NCBI GenBank assembly: GCA_951812615.1
Contig: CATOSU010000002.1
Location: 186,001-250,000, forward strand
Length of the DNA stretch: 64,000 bases
Source of the DNA: an uncultured Paracoccaceae bacterium
GTDB taxonomy: Bacteria; Pseudomonadota; Alphaproteobacteria; Rhodobacterales; Rhodobacteraceae
Direction of reading: 5' to 3'
Positions 8,733-18,155 of this stretch are shown piece after piece (position 1 is the first letter of the stretch; each line of letters begins with the position of its first letter). Under the pieces are notes generated by a model. That model was not told the origin of the DNA, searched no databases, and saw only the letters and a program-made list of their open reading frames with translations. A program made the position numbers and the translations under genes.

Positions 8733-9832
8733 AGGAACGGAAGATCGCAAAGCTGACCCTCGGTTGCAACGCCGTTTCGGACGACCTCGACGGTATCGCC
8801 GGGGCCAAAGGCGCGTGATATCAACACAAAGCCAATGACACGCCCGATCCGGGGGGACCAGCAACCGTTTGTCATCGTTCCGATCGTCCGGCCGCGCGCC
8901 GTCACCTCGTACCAGGCGGCATGCCCGGGCTGCGGTGTTTCATCGTCAAGGACGATCCCAAGTTGATGCCGTTTCAGACCCCAGGCCCGGATGTTTCGCA
9001 GAGCGGCAATACCAACCACCTCGTCTTCCAGATCAAGATCGACATATTTGCCCAGCCGCACTTCGAACGGATTGGTCTGATCGTCCGTGTCACCGCCATA
9101 GGACAGCAGCCCGCTTTCGATGCGCTCCGCCGGGTTGGGATTGCCGGGGCCGATGCCCCAGGGCTGACCGGCCTCGCGCACGGTGTTCCACAGGTCGCTG
9201 CCACGGCGCCTGTCCATGAGGTAAAGCTCGAACCCGCCCTGTTTGGAGAAGCCCGAGCGGGCAATCCGGAGCGGGATGCCGTCGATTTCGGCGTCGCTGA
9301 ACCAGAAGTATTTCAGTCCCCTGACCCAGTCACCGAAGATTGATGCGACCACATCCTCGGCCCGTGGCCCCTGCACGGCCATCGGGGACACGTCGGGTTC
9401 CGTGATTTCGGCGTCCAGACCGCGCTCGGCGGCGATCGACCGGGTCCACATCAGGATGTTGTTGTCAGCAATCGACAGCCAGAACAGATCGTCGGCCAGC
9501 TTCAGCACCACCGGATCATTGATCAGCACGCCGCGATGATCGCACATCGGAACGTATTTGCCCTGATTGACGGCACATTTCGACAGGTCCCGCACCGACA
9601 GGATCTGTGCCAGCCGGGCAGCGTCCGGTCCCTTGATCTGAACCTGCCGCTGGATGCCCACATCCCACTGCGCCACCCCGTTCAGAAGCCGGTCATATTC
9701 GGCGGCCGGATCGCCATAGGACACCGGCATCAGCATCCGGTTATAGGGGGAAAACGCGGTCACGCCGGCCGCAACGGTCGCGTCGTAGAACGGAGAGGTA
9801 CGCAGGCGCGTGTTGGGCCCGATTTCAGCCAT
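8729..9832 (-). CDS. DmdA/GcvT-family tetrahydrofolate-dependent methyltransferase
   Basis: The 367-residue protein follows the dimethylsulfoniopropionate demethylase (DmdA) pattern closely: YNRMLMP, WDVGIQRQV, LSIADNNI, EPDVSPMAVQGPRAEDV, RSGFSKQGGFELYL and LSYGGDT. DmdA-type enzymes move a methyl group from substrate to tetrahydrofolate. The fold is that of glycine cleavage T protein. The neighbouring Rieske oxygenase and PanB-like gene are not usual partners of true DmdA, so another methylated substrate is plausible. ATG 9832 fits the family N-terminus; an earlier GTG at 9898 adds unmatched residues. It lies 71 bases after the Rieske gene and overlaps the GntR gene. Confidence 0.75.
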   Translation of the reverse strand: MAEIGPNTRLRTSPFYDATVAAGVTAFSPYNRMLMPVSYGDPAAEYDRLLNGVAQWDVGIQRQVQIKGPDAARLAQILSVRDLSKCAVNQGKYVPMCDHRGVLINDPVVLKLADDLFWLSIADNNILMWTRSIAAERGLDAEITEPDVSPMAVQGPRAEDVVASIFGDWVRGLKYFWFSDAEIDGIPLRIARSGFSKQGGFELYLMDRRRGSDLWNTVREAGQPWGIGPGNPNPAERIESGLLSYGGDTDDQTNPFEVRLGKYVDLDLEDEVVGIAALRNIRAWGLKRHQLGIVLDDETPQPGHAAWYEVTARGRTIGTMTNGCWSPRIGRVIGFVLISRAFGPGDTVEVVRNGVATEGQLCDLPFL

Positions 9833-9903
9833 TCCGGTATCTTTCGTATGAGCGGCGGAACATTCGCCGGGAGGAAGGGGGCCGGCAGTCCTGACCACCG
9901 CGA

Positions 9904-10989
9904 TTACCCGTTGCGTTCCGCCTCCAGCTTGCGCTTGAGCACCTGACGGACCCGGACCCCCGCACCGTCGGCACCGAGGTTGATTTCAGGAAAATCCAGC
10001 CCCCTCGGATCCTCGGACACCTGTGCCTGTATCTTCTGAAGCAGGTCCTTGTCTTCGTTGAACGCGCCTACGATGTTGGCCTTGGTCTTTTCCAGCACCT
10101 CGTCGGTCACGCCCGGCACATCGAAAGCAGCGGCAAAGAAGTAATGCGTTTTGCCGCGCTGCGCAGGGGTGACAATATGGCAGCCGCGCACAAGGTAATC
10201 CACCCGTTCGCCCGGCGCCGCGTCGATGTCGTGCACGTTCCAGTCAGAAAACGAAATCGCCAGCGATGGCATCCGCCCCTCCTGTTCGCGCTTCACAACC
10301 TTGCCGTCTTCGAACCCGAATCCTGCGCAGAACAGGGGGGACAGCGGCGACGGCGGGAAATCCTGACGGTAGACGATTGTCTCGCCCTCCATCGTCACCT
10401 CCGGCGGGTTGTCCCAGTCGCCCTGTTTGAAGGTGTTCGCGTGCAGAAACGCGATATGCGTCAGGTCCAGCACGTTTTCGCGGATCAGAACCCAGTTGGC
10501 TTCGACCTCCATCAGCCCGTTCACCACCGACCAGTCCGGGTCAGTCGTGTAGGCCATGTCGACGGGGTCGTGATCAATCTGTTCGGGATCGCCCATCCAG
10601 ATCCACACGAACAATCCGGATTCGCGCAACGGATAGCTCTGAACTCTGGCCGATGGTGGCACCGCGCCTTGCGTCGGGACCCGGGTGCAGACCCCGTCAG
10701 CTCCGAATTCCATGCCGTGATAGGGGCAGACGATCTGATCGTTCACCACGCGCCCTTCGGACAGCGGCGCCCAGCGGTGCGGGCAGCGGTTGTCCAGCGC
10801 CACCGGCGTGCCGTCGGCCAATCGGTACAGCACCACAGGTTTTTCCAGCAGCCATCGCGCCAGCGGCTTTTCCGTCACCTCGTCCCGGTGGGCAGCACAC
10901 CACCACATGTTGCGCGGATAATTGTCGTCCAGCATTCCGTTCGGGATCAGCTGGGCCCCCTTGGTCAACCCGTAGGATGGCTTGGTCAT
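9904..10989 (-). CDS. Rieske non-heme iron oxygenase, VanA-like demethylase
   Basis: The 361-residue alpha subunit carries a Rieske cluster site (Cys69-x-His71 and Cys88-x-x-His91, in NRCPHRW and VCPYHGMEF) and a mononuclear iron site (His178 and His183 in LDLTHIAFLH). Length and layout match vanillate O-demethylase/dicamba monooxygenase-type enzymes, which oxidise a methyl group and release formaldehyde. They need a ferredoxin-reductase partner, and none is encoded nearby, so electrons must come from elsewhere. The start overlaps the stop of the PanB-like gene (ATGA). The substrate is unknown; an O- or N-methylated compound is likely. Confidence 0.88.
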   Translation of the reverse strand: MTKPSYGLTKGAQLIPNGMLDDNYPRNMWWCAAHRDEVTEKPLARWLLEKPVVLYRLADGTPVALDNRCPHRWAPLSEGRVVNDQIVCPYHGMEFGADGVCTRVPTQGAVPPSARVQSYPLRESGLFVWIWMGDPEQIDHDPVDMAYTTDPDWSVVNGLMEVEANWVLIRENVLDLTHIAFLHANTFKQGDWDNPPEVTMEGETIVYRQDFPPSPLSPLFCAGFGFEDGKVVKREQEGRMPSLAISFSDWNVHDIDAAPGERVDYLVRGCHIVTPAQRGKTHYFFAAAFDVPGVTDEVLEKTKANIVGAFNEDKDLLQKIQAQVSEDPRGLDFPEINLGADGAGVRVRQVLKRKLEAERNG

Positions 10990-11840
10990 TTGCTTTCCTC
11001 CCTGAGTTTCTCCTCCAGCCGCACCGCCTCTTCCGGTTTCATCTGGTAGGAATGTTCAGCATCGGGGAAACTCCCCGAGCGTACGTCATCGGCATAGTCT
11101 GAAAACGCCTGAACGGCGATTTCGGCCATGTTGGCATAGCGTTTGGCGAATTTCGGTTTGAACGTGTCGAAGGCGCCCAACAGGTCGTACCCGTTCAGCA
11201 ACTGGCATGTGCCCGCCGATCCGGCGCCAATCGAAAAGGTGAAGATGTCTATGGCGTCGTCTACCGCTTTGCCCACCTCGTAGGGCATCGCTTCGATCTC
11301 CAGCCCGATGGCGCCGGCCTCTTCGATGGCGCGGGCGTTGTCGATGATTTCCATCGCGGCCTCGGCCGTGCGCCCCTGCATTTTGAAACCACCATAGCGG
11401 TGCACATAATGCGGCAACAGTCCCACATGGCTCATCACCGGCACGCCGGCATCCGCCACCGCCCGGATGATATCAAACTTCTCGCGCCCGCCCTGCAATT
11501 TGACGGCATCGCAGCCGCTTTCCTTCATCAGCCGTACGGCATTGGACACCGCCAGATCGGGTGTCGCGTAGGATCCGTAGGGCATGGAAACGAAACACAT
11601 CGTGTCGGGAGCGCCGCGGCGTACGGCGCGAGTGTGTTCGATCATCTGCTCGACGGTGATCGACAGCGTGTTTTCATGCCCGTAGAGCGTCATGCCCAGA
11701 CTGTCGCCCACGCCGATGATGTCGATCCCGGCCCGTTCGGCCCATGTCGCACTCAGCACTTCTCCCACGGCAACCATGACCAGCCGGTCACCGGCCCGCT
11801 TCTTCTCCGCGAGATCGGGAATCGTCAGTTTCTGTTTCAT
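10986..11840 (-). CDS. PanB-like hydroxymethyltransferase paralogue
   Basis: The 284-residue protein aligns over its length with ketopantoate hydroxymethyltransferase, which uses 5,10-methylene-tetrahydrofolate. VGDSLGM keeps the first magnesium ligand (Asp46). The second ligand region ADLPF is VSMPY here (Ser85), and KIEGG is KLQGG (Gln116). The later Glu of the LECVP motif is kept as IEAMP. So it may bind metal differently or use another substrate. GGGAGG precedes ATG 11840. It heads the demethylation operon; supplying or consuming C1 units there is inference. Canonical pantothenate synthesis is less likely. Confidence 0.75.
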   Translation of the reverse strand: MKQKLTIPDLAEKKRAGDRLVMVAVGEVLSATWAERAGIDIIGVGDSLGMTLYGHENTLSITVEQMIEHTRAVRRGAPDTMCFVSMPYGSYATPDLAVSNAVRLMKESGCDAVKLQGGREKFDIIRAVADAGVPVMSHVGLLPHYVHRYGGFKMQGRTAEAAMEIIDNARAIEEAGAIGLEIEAMPYEVGKAVDDAIDIFTFSIGAGSAGTCQLLNGYDLLGAFDTFKPKFAKRYANMAEIAVQAFSDYADDVRSGSFPDAEHSYQMKPEEAVRLEEKLREESK

Positions 11841-11861
11841 GCGGCCTCCCGGGTGGCTTTC

Positions 11862-11884
11862 TATATTATATATTATATACAATC
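11862..11884. promoter_or_regulatory. AT-rich control region between divergent C1 operons
   Basis: In otherwise GC-rich DNA, TATATTATATATTATATA contains two direct copies of TATATTA followed by TATA, just upstream of the PanB-like start and within the 195-base gap to the divergent flavoprotein gene. It is a likely promoter and/or binding site for the cluster's GntR regulator, whose FCD subfamily often uses AT-rich sites. Binding is inferred. Confidence 0.45.
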
Positions 11885-12035
11885 AAGAATTTCAGGACCC
11901 GCCTATACGCCACCCCGGTGCGAATTCACCGTTGCGACAGGTCGCTTTCCCCACAAATCAAGTCGGATGGGCCAATCGCGGCGGTTTCGTCTCCGGCATA
12001 ACCCTCACAAACCTATTCAATCCCCGGGGACGCAC

Positions 12036-14537
12036 ATGAAAACCCATCTCAAAGCTCTTGTTGTCGGCGGCGGTGCCGTCGGCACGTCCATCGCCTACCA
12101 CCTTGCCCGCGCGGGCTGGGAAGATGTGATGCTGCTGGAACGGGACGAACTGACCTCCGGCTCCACGTGGCACGCCGCCGGACTGCTGCCGCTGTTCAAC
12201 ATGAGCTACGCCACCACCCATATCCACCAGTACTCGGTCGAGTTCTACAAAACGCTGGAGGCGGAAACCGGACTGAATGCCGGTTTTGCCGTGGTCGGCA
12301 ACCTGCGCATGGCCCAGACGCAGGAGCGGATGGATGAATACATGCTTTATGCCTCCACCGCCGAGACCTGCGGGGTTCCGTACGTCTGGTTAACGCCGGA
12401 TGAAATAAAGGAAAAATGGCCGCTGATCCGCACCGAGGACCTCAAAGGCGCGCTGTATCACAACACCGACGGCTATATTAATCCCGCCGATGTCACCATG
12501 GCGATGGCCAAGGGCGCCCGCCAGCGCGGCGTGATGATCGAACGGAAATGGCAGGCGGATGCGTTCCACTGGACCGGCACCCACTGGCAGGTGACCGCCA
12601 CCAAGATGGTGGAAAAAGGCGGCAATCTGGTGCCGTCGGACGAACAAATCGTGCTGACCGCCGAACATGTGGTCACCGCGTCGGGCAATCACGCGCAGCG
12701 CACGGCGAAGATGCTGGGCATCAAGATGCCGGCGATCCCGGTCGAACACACGTTTATCGTGATGGATCAGGATCCCGCGCTGGTCGAATACCGCAAGGCC
12801 GGCAATCCCGAACATCCGGTCATCCGCGATGCCGACGCGCAATCATATGTCCGCGAAGAACGCGGTGGCTGGATCCTGGGGGTGTACGAAAGACACGCGC
12901 CGGCGCGGTTCGAATACGGAGTGCCCGACAGTTTCCGCGCTGACCTGTTCCAGCTGGATCTGGAACGGATCGAAAGCCAGTACCTTGCAATGATCCACCG
13001 TGTACCGACCTGCGAGGACAGCGGGTTGAAGGACGATTTCAACGGTCCGATCTGTTACACGCCCGATGGCAACCCGCTGGTTGGTCCGGCACCGGGCCTG
13101 CGCAACATGTGGCTGGCCGAAGGTTTCTCGTTCGGGATCACCGCTGCCGGGGGCACCGGCTATTACCTGGCTCAGATGATGGTCGATGGCGAGGCCGAGA
13201 TCGACATGGCGTCGCTCGATCCCAAACGCTACGGCGACTGGATGACCACCGAATACGCCGCGCGCAAGAATGAGGAATGCTACGAACACGTCTACGTCCT
13301 GCATCACCCGGATGAAGAGCGCGAAGCGTGCCGCCCCCTGCGCACCGCACCCGCCTATGACCGGCAGAAAGCAAAAGGCGCGCAGTTCGGGCAGGTCAAC
13401 GGCTGGGAACGGCCAAACTATTACGGGCCGCTGGATGCGTCTGACAGTTTCGACCATGACACCCGGTCGTTCCGCCGCGGTGGCTGGTGGCAATATGCCG
13501 TGGAGGAAGCAAGGGCCGTCCGCGAAGGCGTCGGGCTGATCGATGCCACGGCGTTCACGAAGCATGTGGTCAAAGGCCCCGGGGCCACGCAATTCCTCGA
13601 CTGGTTCACCTGTAACAAGCTGCCTCGCGTTGGCCGGATCAACCTGACCTATGCGCTCACCGCGGCCGGCACGACACGCACAGAGTATACCATCGTTCGC
13701 CTGGCCGAGGATGAATACTATCTGGTTTCCGCCGGGGCTTGGACGGCTTACGATGCAGATTTCCTTAAGAAGGCTGCAGAAGATAAGGCGGGTGAATTCG
13801 GCTATGTCGAGATCCAGGACGTCACCTCGCAATGGGGGGTCTTTGCCATCGCCGGTCCGAAATCGCGCGATGTGCTGAACGAACTGATCCGGGACGCAGA
13901 ACCGGAAACCGCGCTGTCCAACAGGCGTTTCCCGTGGCTCACCTGCCGCGATATCGAGCTGAAGATGTGCCCGGTCCGCGCCATCCGCGTCGCCTATACC
14001 GGCGAGCTTGGCTGGGAACTGCATCATCCCATCGAGATGCAGAATTACCTGTGGGATCAGCTGATGGAGGCCGGTGACAGGCATGGCATGAAGCTTGTCG
14101 GGGCGCGGGCGCAGAACTGGCTGCGGCAGGAGAAATCCTATCGCGCCTTCGGCACCGAACTGGGCCGCGACGCCACCCCGCTGGAGGCCGACCTGCCGCG
14201 CTTTGTTGATCTGGGCAAGGACTTTCACGGCAAGGCGGAAATGGAGGCCAAGGGCATCCGGTCAAAATGCGTCACGTTGCTGATCGACGGGCCGGAGGAT
14301 GCCGATCCGTGGGGTCGCGAGGCGCTGTATCATGGTGACACCCGCGTCGGCCGGCTGACCTCCGGGGGATACTCCGTGGCCTTTGGCAAATCCATCGGCA
14401 TGGGATATGTGTCTCCTGAACTGGCGGTTCCGGGTCAGAAGTTGCAGGTGAAGATGCAGGACCGGCTGTGGAACGCCGAGATTGTCGAGGACAGCCCCTA
14501 TGACCCAAAAAACGAGGTCATCCGCAAGGACGGCTGA
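12036..14537 (+). CDS. Dimethylglycine/sarcosine dehydrogenase-like flavoprotein (FAD + GcvT domains)
   Basis: The 833-residue protein begins with a dinucleotide-binding site (ALVVGGGAVGTSIAYHLA) and SGSTWHAAGL, where His46 matches the residue that carries covalent FAD in dimethylglycine dehydrogenases. The C-terminal half, from about residue 440, is a GcvT-like folate domain (GELGWELHHP, then the RAFGTELGRDATPLEADL end). Such enzymes oxidise an N-methyl group and pass it to tetrahydrofolate as 5,10-methylene-THF. The start is ATG 12036 behind GGGGA; the frame is open far upstream but without homology. It is divergent from the Rieske/DmdA-like operon. The exact amine is unknown. Confidence 0.88.
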   Translation: MKTHLKALVVGGGAVGTSIAYHLARAGWEDVMLLERDELTSGSTWHAAGLLPLFNMSYATTHIHQYSVEFYKTLEAETGLNAGFAVVGNLRMAQTQERMDEYMLYASTAETCGVPYVWLTPDEIKEKWPLIRTEDLKGALYHNTDGYINPADVTMAMAKGARQRGVMIERKWQADAFHWTGTHWQVTATKMVEKGGNLVPSDEQIVLTAEHVVTASGNHAQRTAKMLGIKMPAIPVEHTFIVMDQDPALVEYRKAGNPEHPVIRDADAQSYVREERGGWILGVYERHAPARFEYGVPDSFRADLFQLDLERIESQYLAMIHRVPTCEDSGLKDDFNGPICYTPDGNPLVGPAPGLRNMWLAEGFSFGITAAGGTGYYLAQMMVDGEAEIDMASLDPKRYGDWMTTEYAARKNEECYEHVYVLHHPDEEREACRPLRTAPAYDRQKAKGAQFGQVNGWERPNYYGPLDASDSFDHDTRSFRRGGWWQYAVEEARAVREGVGLIDATAFTKHVVKGPGATQFLDWFTCNKLPRVGRINLTYALTAAGTTRTEYTIVRLAEDEYYLVSAGAWTAYDADFLKKAAEDKAGEFGYVEIQDVTSQWGVFAIAGPKSRDVLNELIRDAEPETALSNRRFPWLTCRDIELKMCPVRAIRVAYTGELGWELHHPIEMQNYLWDQLMEAGDRHGMKLVGARAQNWLRQEKSYRAFGTELGRDATPLEADLPRFVDLGKDFHGKAEMEAKGIRSKCVTLLIDGPEDADPWGREALYHGDTRVGRLTSGGYSVAFGKSIGMGYVSPELAVPGQKLQVKMQDRLWNAEIVEDSPYDPKNEVIRKDG

Positions 14538-15327
14538 ACCGCGCCGGACACCTCTGATCCTGTTGATCCTCCTCGGGGTTGCGGCGCTGGCCGCGGCCCT
14601 GTTGCACAAGGACAATCCGCTCAACCGTTCGGCGCAGGAATATGCCCGGTCCGTGGCTGTGGCCAGCGCGGGGGTCTACGTATCGCTGCGCACCGTCAAC
14701 GCGTTTCTCAGCACGGCACAGGAAGTTGAGGTGGGCGGCTCGCTGGTCGTGTCGGGCACGGCGCAGCCTTTCAAGATACTGGAACCGCTGGATGACACGA
14801 TCGAACGGATCGCGTCGATTGTATTCATGACGATGGTGGTGACCGGCCTGCTGGGGGTGGCGATGGGTCCGGTATCGGCCGTGGGCGCTGCGCTGATTTG
14901 TGCAGCGCTGGCGCTGTGGGTCACTGACCGGCTGATCGGCCGGCAGGATCTGGTTGTGCTTCTGGCCCGACGGCTCAGCTGGTATGGCGCATTTCTGGCG
15001 GTCGCACTGCCATTGGCCTTTCTGCTCTCGGCGCTGATCGCGGACCAGCTGACCGCGCAGGTCTGGGATGAAAACAACGCGATCGTCACGGAAATCACTG
15101 CACCGATCACCGTCGCGGACACCGAACCCGATGCCGGGTTCTGGAGCGTCGTGCAGACCGCCGAAGATTATCGTGATCTGGCATGGAACATCTATGAGCG
15201 GGCCGATGAACTGATCGGCAGCTATATCGCTATCCTGTCGGTGTTCCTGTTCAAGATCCTTGTGCTGCCTCTGATCCTGACCGGCGCATTCTTCATCGCC
15301 ATCCGGTTTTTCGCGCACCGGCCCTGA
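14500..15327 (+). CDS. Polytopic membrane protein of unknown function
   Basis: The 275-residue protein has about five hydrophobic segments: RTPLILLILLGVAALAAALL near the start, IASIVFMTMVVTGLLGVAMG, VSAVGAALICAALALWV, SWYGAFLAVALPLAFLLSAL and a C-terminal SVFLFKILVLPLILTGAFF. No enzymatic motif is seen. ATG 14500 has GAGG in front, and the gene overlaps the flavoprotein gene by 38 bases in another frame. A 94-base gap leads to the first CHAT gene, so it may be an inner-membrane partner of the exported CHAT proteins. That link is inferred from order only. Confidence 0.75.
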   Translation: MTQKTRSSARTAEPRRTPLILLILLGVAALAAALLHKDNPLNRSAQEYARSVAVASAGVYVSLRTVNAFLSTAQEVEVGGSLVVSGTAQPFKILEPLDDTIERIASIVFMTMVVTGLLGVAMGPVSAVGAALICAALALWVTDRLIGRQDLVVLLARRLSWYGAFLAVALPLAFLLSALIADQLTAQVWDENNAIVTEITAPITVADTEPDAGFWSVVQTAEDYRDLAWNIYERADELIGSYIAILSVFLFKILVLPLILTGAFFIAIRFFAHRP

Positions 15328-15421
15328 CCGGGGCCGCCTTGACAGGGCTCCGTACCCTTCGCAGGTTCTGTGCCACGGTCCGGGACCACCGGGCGGGCCG
15401 ACGCGATGATGGAGCCGATTT

Positions 15422-18079
15422 GTGATCCGACTGATCTGCCTGTGTTTCGGGATCCTGCTGACCGGCGCCGCGGTCGCGGCACAGGACCGGCTGACTCCGG
15501 AAGAAACGGCCGAGATCGTCGGCATGCTGGATGCGATGATCACCGGATCGGCAGAATATGCCCGGGCCGAGGATCTGGCCCGGCAGGCCGAGGCACTGAT
15601 CCTTGAGGATTTCGGCGAGGACAGCCGGCAGGCCATCGCGATCCGCAGAATACGGGTGATGACCGCGGCCTTGCAGGGGCGGCACGAACAGGCTGCCGGC
15701 ATGGGCCTGTGGCTGGCCCGAAAAGCGCAGCAGGTGCTGCCGCCGGACGACCCGCTGTTCTACCGGGTCGTTGCCGCTTATGCCGTCACACTGCGCCTGA
15801 CCGGCAAACCGGCCGAGGCCTTGTCGCTGGCATCACAGGCGGTGACCGAGGCTGACCGGTACCTGCCGGCCGGCAGCATCGCCGGGGACGAGCTGCGCCT
15901 GTATCAGGCGCTGCTGGCGGTGGATCTGGGCGATGGGGCGCTTGCAGAACAGGCGTTTCGCCGGCTGGAGGACCGGCTGGCGGACCGGGCTGATCCGGGG
16001 GCGATGGCGCTGCGGGCAACGGGACTGGCCGGCTGGGCCGAGCTGGTGGCCAACCGGGGTGATGCGGCACAGGCGGCCGCGCTGTTTGAGGCCGCGATTG
16101 CGGCGATGGACGCCCGGTACGCGGACCTGAAACACCCGCGCCTTGTGCCTGCGCGGCTTGCCGCAACGGCAAATCTTGCCGAGGCCCTGATCCAGTCCGG
16201 CCGCGATGAAGAGGTCGCGCCCCTGATCACCCCGGTACTGACCGAGGTCGAGGCCGTCTATGGCCCCGACGCCCCGTTCTGGGCCGATCTGGCCTTCCCG
16301 CTGGCAATTGCCCTGGCCAGCGACGGGTCCGACAGCCCGGAACTGAGCCGGGCAACGGCGCTGATGTCCCGTGTCGTGGCGATTCGGGAGGAGGTCTATG
16401 CGTATGACACGCGCGATCTGCTGCGCGCCCGGATCAATCTGGCCATGCTTCTGTCCGCCGCGGGCCGGAACGACGCCGCGCTGGATCAGATCGACCGTTT
16501 GCAGGGCGTGGCGCTGCCGGGTTACCGGGCGCAGATCGTCTATGTGCTGGCCACGGCCGAGCAGGCCGGGGCGCTTGGGCGCGAGGCCGCGGTCGAACAG
16601 GTTCTCTATATGCTGCAGCGCAGTCAGACCGCCAGTGCCGCAGCGGCGCAGCAGCTTCTGAGCGACCGGCTGGCCGCCGGGTCCGACCGCGCATCCGCCG
16701 CGCTGCGCGACCGGAGCGATGCGCTGTCCTTTCTGGATACGGCGCAGGCCCGGATGGTGGCCTATGCCAATCGCCCGGCGGGCCAGCGTGATCCGGCGAC
16801 CGGCAATGACCTGCAAAGACAACTGCAGGAGGCCCGTCGTGCTGCTGATGCAGCCCACACCCGGCTGGAGACCGCGCACCCCGACGCGGCGGCAGCCACC
16901 GGCGGCCTTGTTGCATCGCTGGCGGACATCCACGCGGCACTGGCCGCCGACGAGGCGCTGATCATCGTGGACAGCCCGACGGGAGCGGAGGACGCCGGGC
17001 TGATCGTGGCCGTCAGCCGCGACGCACTCGACTGGCGCACGTTCGGCGCCACCGCCACCGAAGTGACAGAAGCGGTGGCTTCCCTGCGCTCCGGCATCGG
17101 CCTGCAGCTGGGCCTGCGGTCGGCGGCCGCGCTGGATGACACGCCGGAAACGAGCTTCGACTACCACGCCGCGCATTTCCTTTATGCCCAGACCGTCGGG
17201 CAGGTCCGCGACGTCCTGCGGGGCAAGTCTCACCTGCGGCTGGACCTGCGCGGCGCGTTGTCTGCGGTACCGCCCCAGATGCTGCTGGCCACGCCTTTTG
17301 ACGGCGACGATCCCGGCGCGGCCGACTGGCTGATCCGGCATCATGCCATTTCGGTCCTGCCAGCGGTTTCCGCCCTGCTGACCCCGCCGATTGCAGCCAC
17401 CGGAGAGCAAAGACCGCTGCTGGCCTTTGCTGACCCGGACTTCGGCACGCTTGCACCGGACACGGATCTGGCCTTGCGCGGCGGCCTGTCCCCGCTTCCT
17501 GAAACCGCGACCGAGGTTCGGGAGGTCGCCCGTGCCCTTGGGGCCGGCACCGGCTCGGTGCATCTGCAAGACGCCGCCAGCGAGGCCGCGGTCAAATCCG
17601 CTCCGCTGGCGCAGGCCGGCCTGCTCTATTTCGCCACCCATGGGCTGATCACCGGGGATGCCGTGGGCGCGGCGGATCTGAGGGAACCGGCGCTGGCGCT
17701 GACCCCCGGCGCGGGCGAAGACGGACTCCTCACCGCTTCGGAAATCTCCCAGCTGACGCTGGACGCCCGTCTGGTTGTTTTGTCGGCCTGCAACACCGCC
17801 ATGGGCGACCGGCCCGGCGCTGATGCGTTATCCGGCCTTGCACAGGCGTTCATCTATGCCGGCGCAAGGTCTCTGATGGTGTCGCACTGGCCGGTGGAAA
17901 GCCATTCGACGGTGGCGTTGATGACCGGCATGTTCAACCACCTGTCCACGACGCCCGGCCTGTCCCATCCGCAGGCCCAGCGCGCGGCGATCCTTGCGAT
18001 GCTGAACGATCCGGAGCGTGCGGAATGGCGGCATCCTGCCTATTGGGCCCCCTTCGTTCTGGTCGGCGCGGCGGGATGA
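15422..18079 (+). CDS. Exported TPR-CHAT domain protein 1
   Basis: The 885-residue protein starts with a Sec signal peptide (MIRLICLCFGILLTGAAVAA), has a long helical TPR-like region (about residues 30-480) and a C-terminal CHAT (caspase HetF-associated with TPRs) domain. The catalytic pair is visible: His740 in YFATHGLITG and Cys790 in VLSACNTAMGD, followed by GARSLMVSHWPVES. CHAT proteins are cysteine proteases that are usually cytoplasmic; here the signal peptide predicts a periplasmic location. The start is GTG with GGAG upstream. A second homologue follows at once. Substrate and trigger are unknown. Confidence 0.88.
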   Translation: MIRLICLCFGILLTGAAVAAQDRLTPEETAEIVGMLDAMITGSAEYARAEDLARQAEALILEDFGEDSRQAIAIRRIRVMTAALQGRHEQAAGMGLWLARKAQQVLPPDDPLFYRVVAAYAVTLRLTGKPAEALSLASQAVTEADRYLPAGSIAGDELRLYQALLAVDLGDGALAEQAFRRLEDRLADRADPGAMALRATGLAGWAELVANRGDAAQAAALFEAAIAAMDARYADLKHPRLVPARLAATANLAEALIQSGRDEEVAPLITPVLTEVEAVYGPDAPFWADLAFPLAIALASDGSDSPELSRATALMSRVVAIREEVYAYDTRDLLRARINLAMLLSAAGRNDAALDQIDRLQGVALPGYRAQIVYVLATAEQAGALGREAAVEQVLYMLQRSQTASAAAAQQLLSDRLAAGSDRASAALRDRSDALSFLDTAQARMVAYANRPAGQRDPATGNDLQRQLQEARRAADAAHTRLETAHPDAAAATGGLVASLADIHAALAADEALIIVDSPTGAEDAGLIVAVSRDALDWRTFGATATEVTEAVASLRSGIGLQLGLRSAAALDDTPETSFDYHAAHFLYAQTVGQVRDVLRGKSHLRLDLRGALSAVPPQMLLATPFDGDDPGAADWLIRHHAISVLPAVSALLTPPIAATGEQRPLLAFADPDFGTLAPDTDLALRGGLSPLPETATEVREVARALGAGTGSVHLQDAASEAAVKSAPLAQAGLLYFATHGLITGDAVGAADLREPALALTPGAGEDGLLTASEISQLTLDARLVVLSACNTAMGDRPGADALSGLAQAFIYAGARSLMVSHWPVESHSTVALMTGMFNHLSTTPGLSHPQAQRAAILAMLNDPERAEWRHPAYWAPFVLVGAAG

Positions 18080-18155
18080 ACCGTTCTTGACAGCCTGCCG
18101 GCCCCGGCGCTTAGCTGAACCACGAAACCGATGCAGCCGAATGGAGGACCGCCAG

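Noticed and set aside
8729-9832. Calling the gene true DMSP demethylase (dmdA)
   Set aside because: The motifs fit the family, but the Rieske and PanB-like neighbours are not those of known dmdA loci, so the substrate is left open.
12843-14228. A 461-codon minus-strand open frame opposite the dimethylglycine-dehydrogenase-like gene
   Set aside because: It is composition-driven antisense with no motifs, while the plus strand has FAD and GcvT domains.
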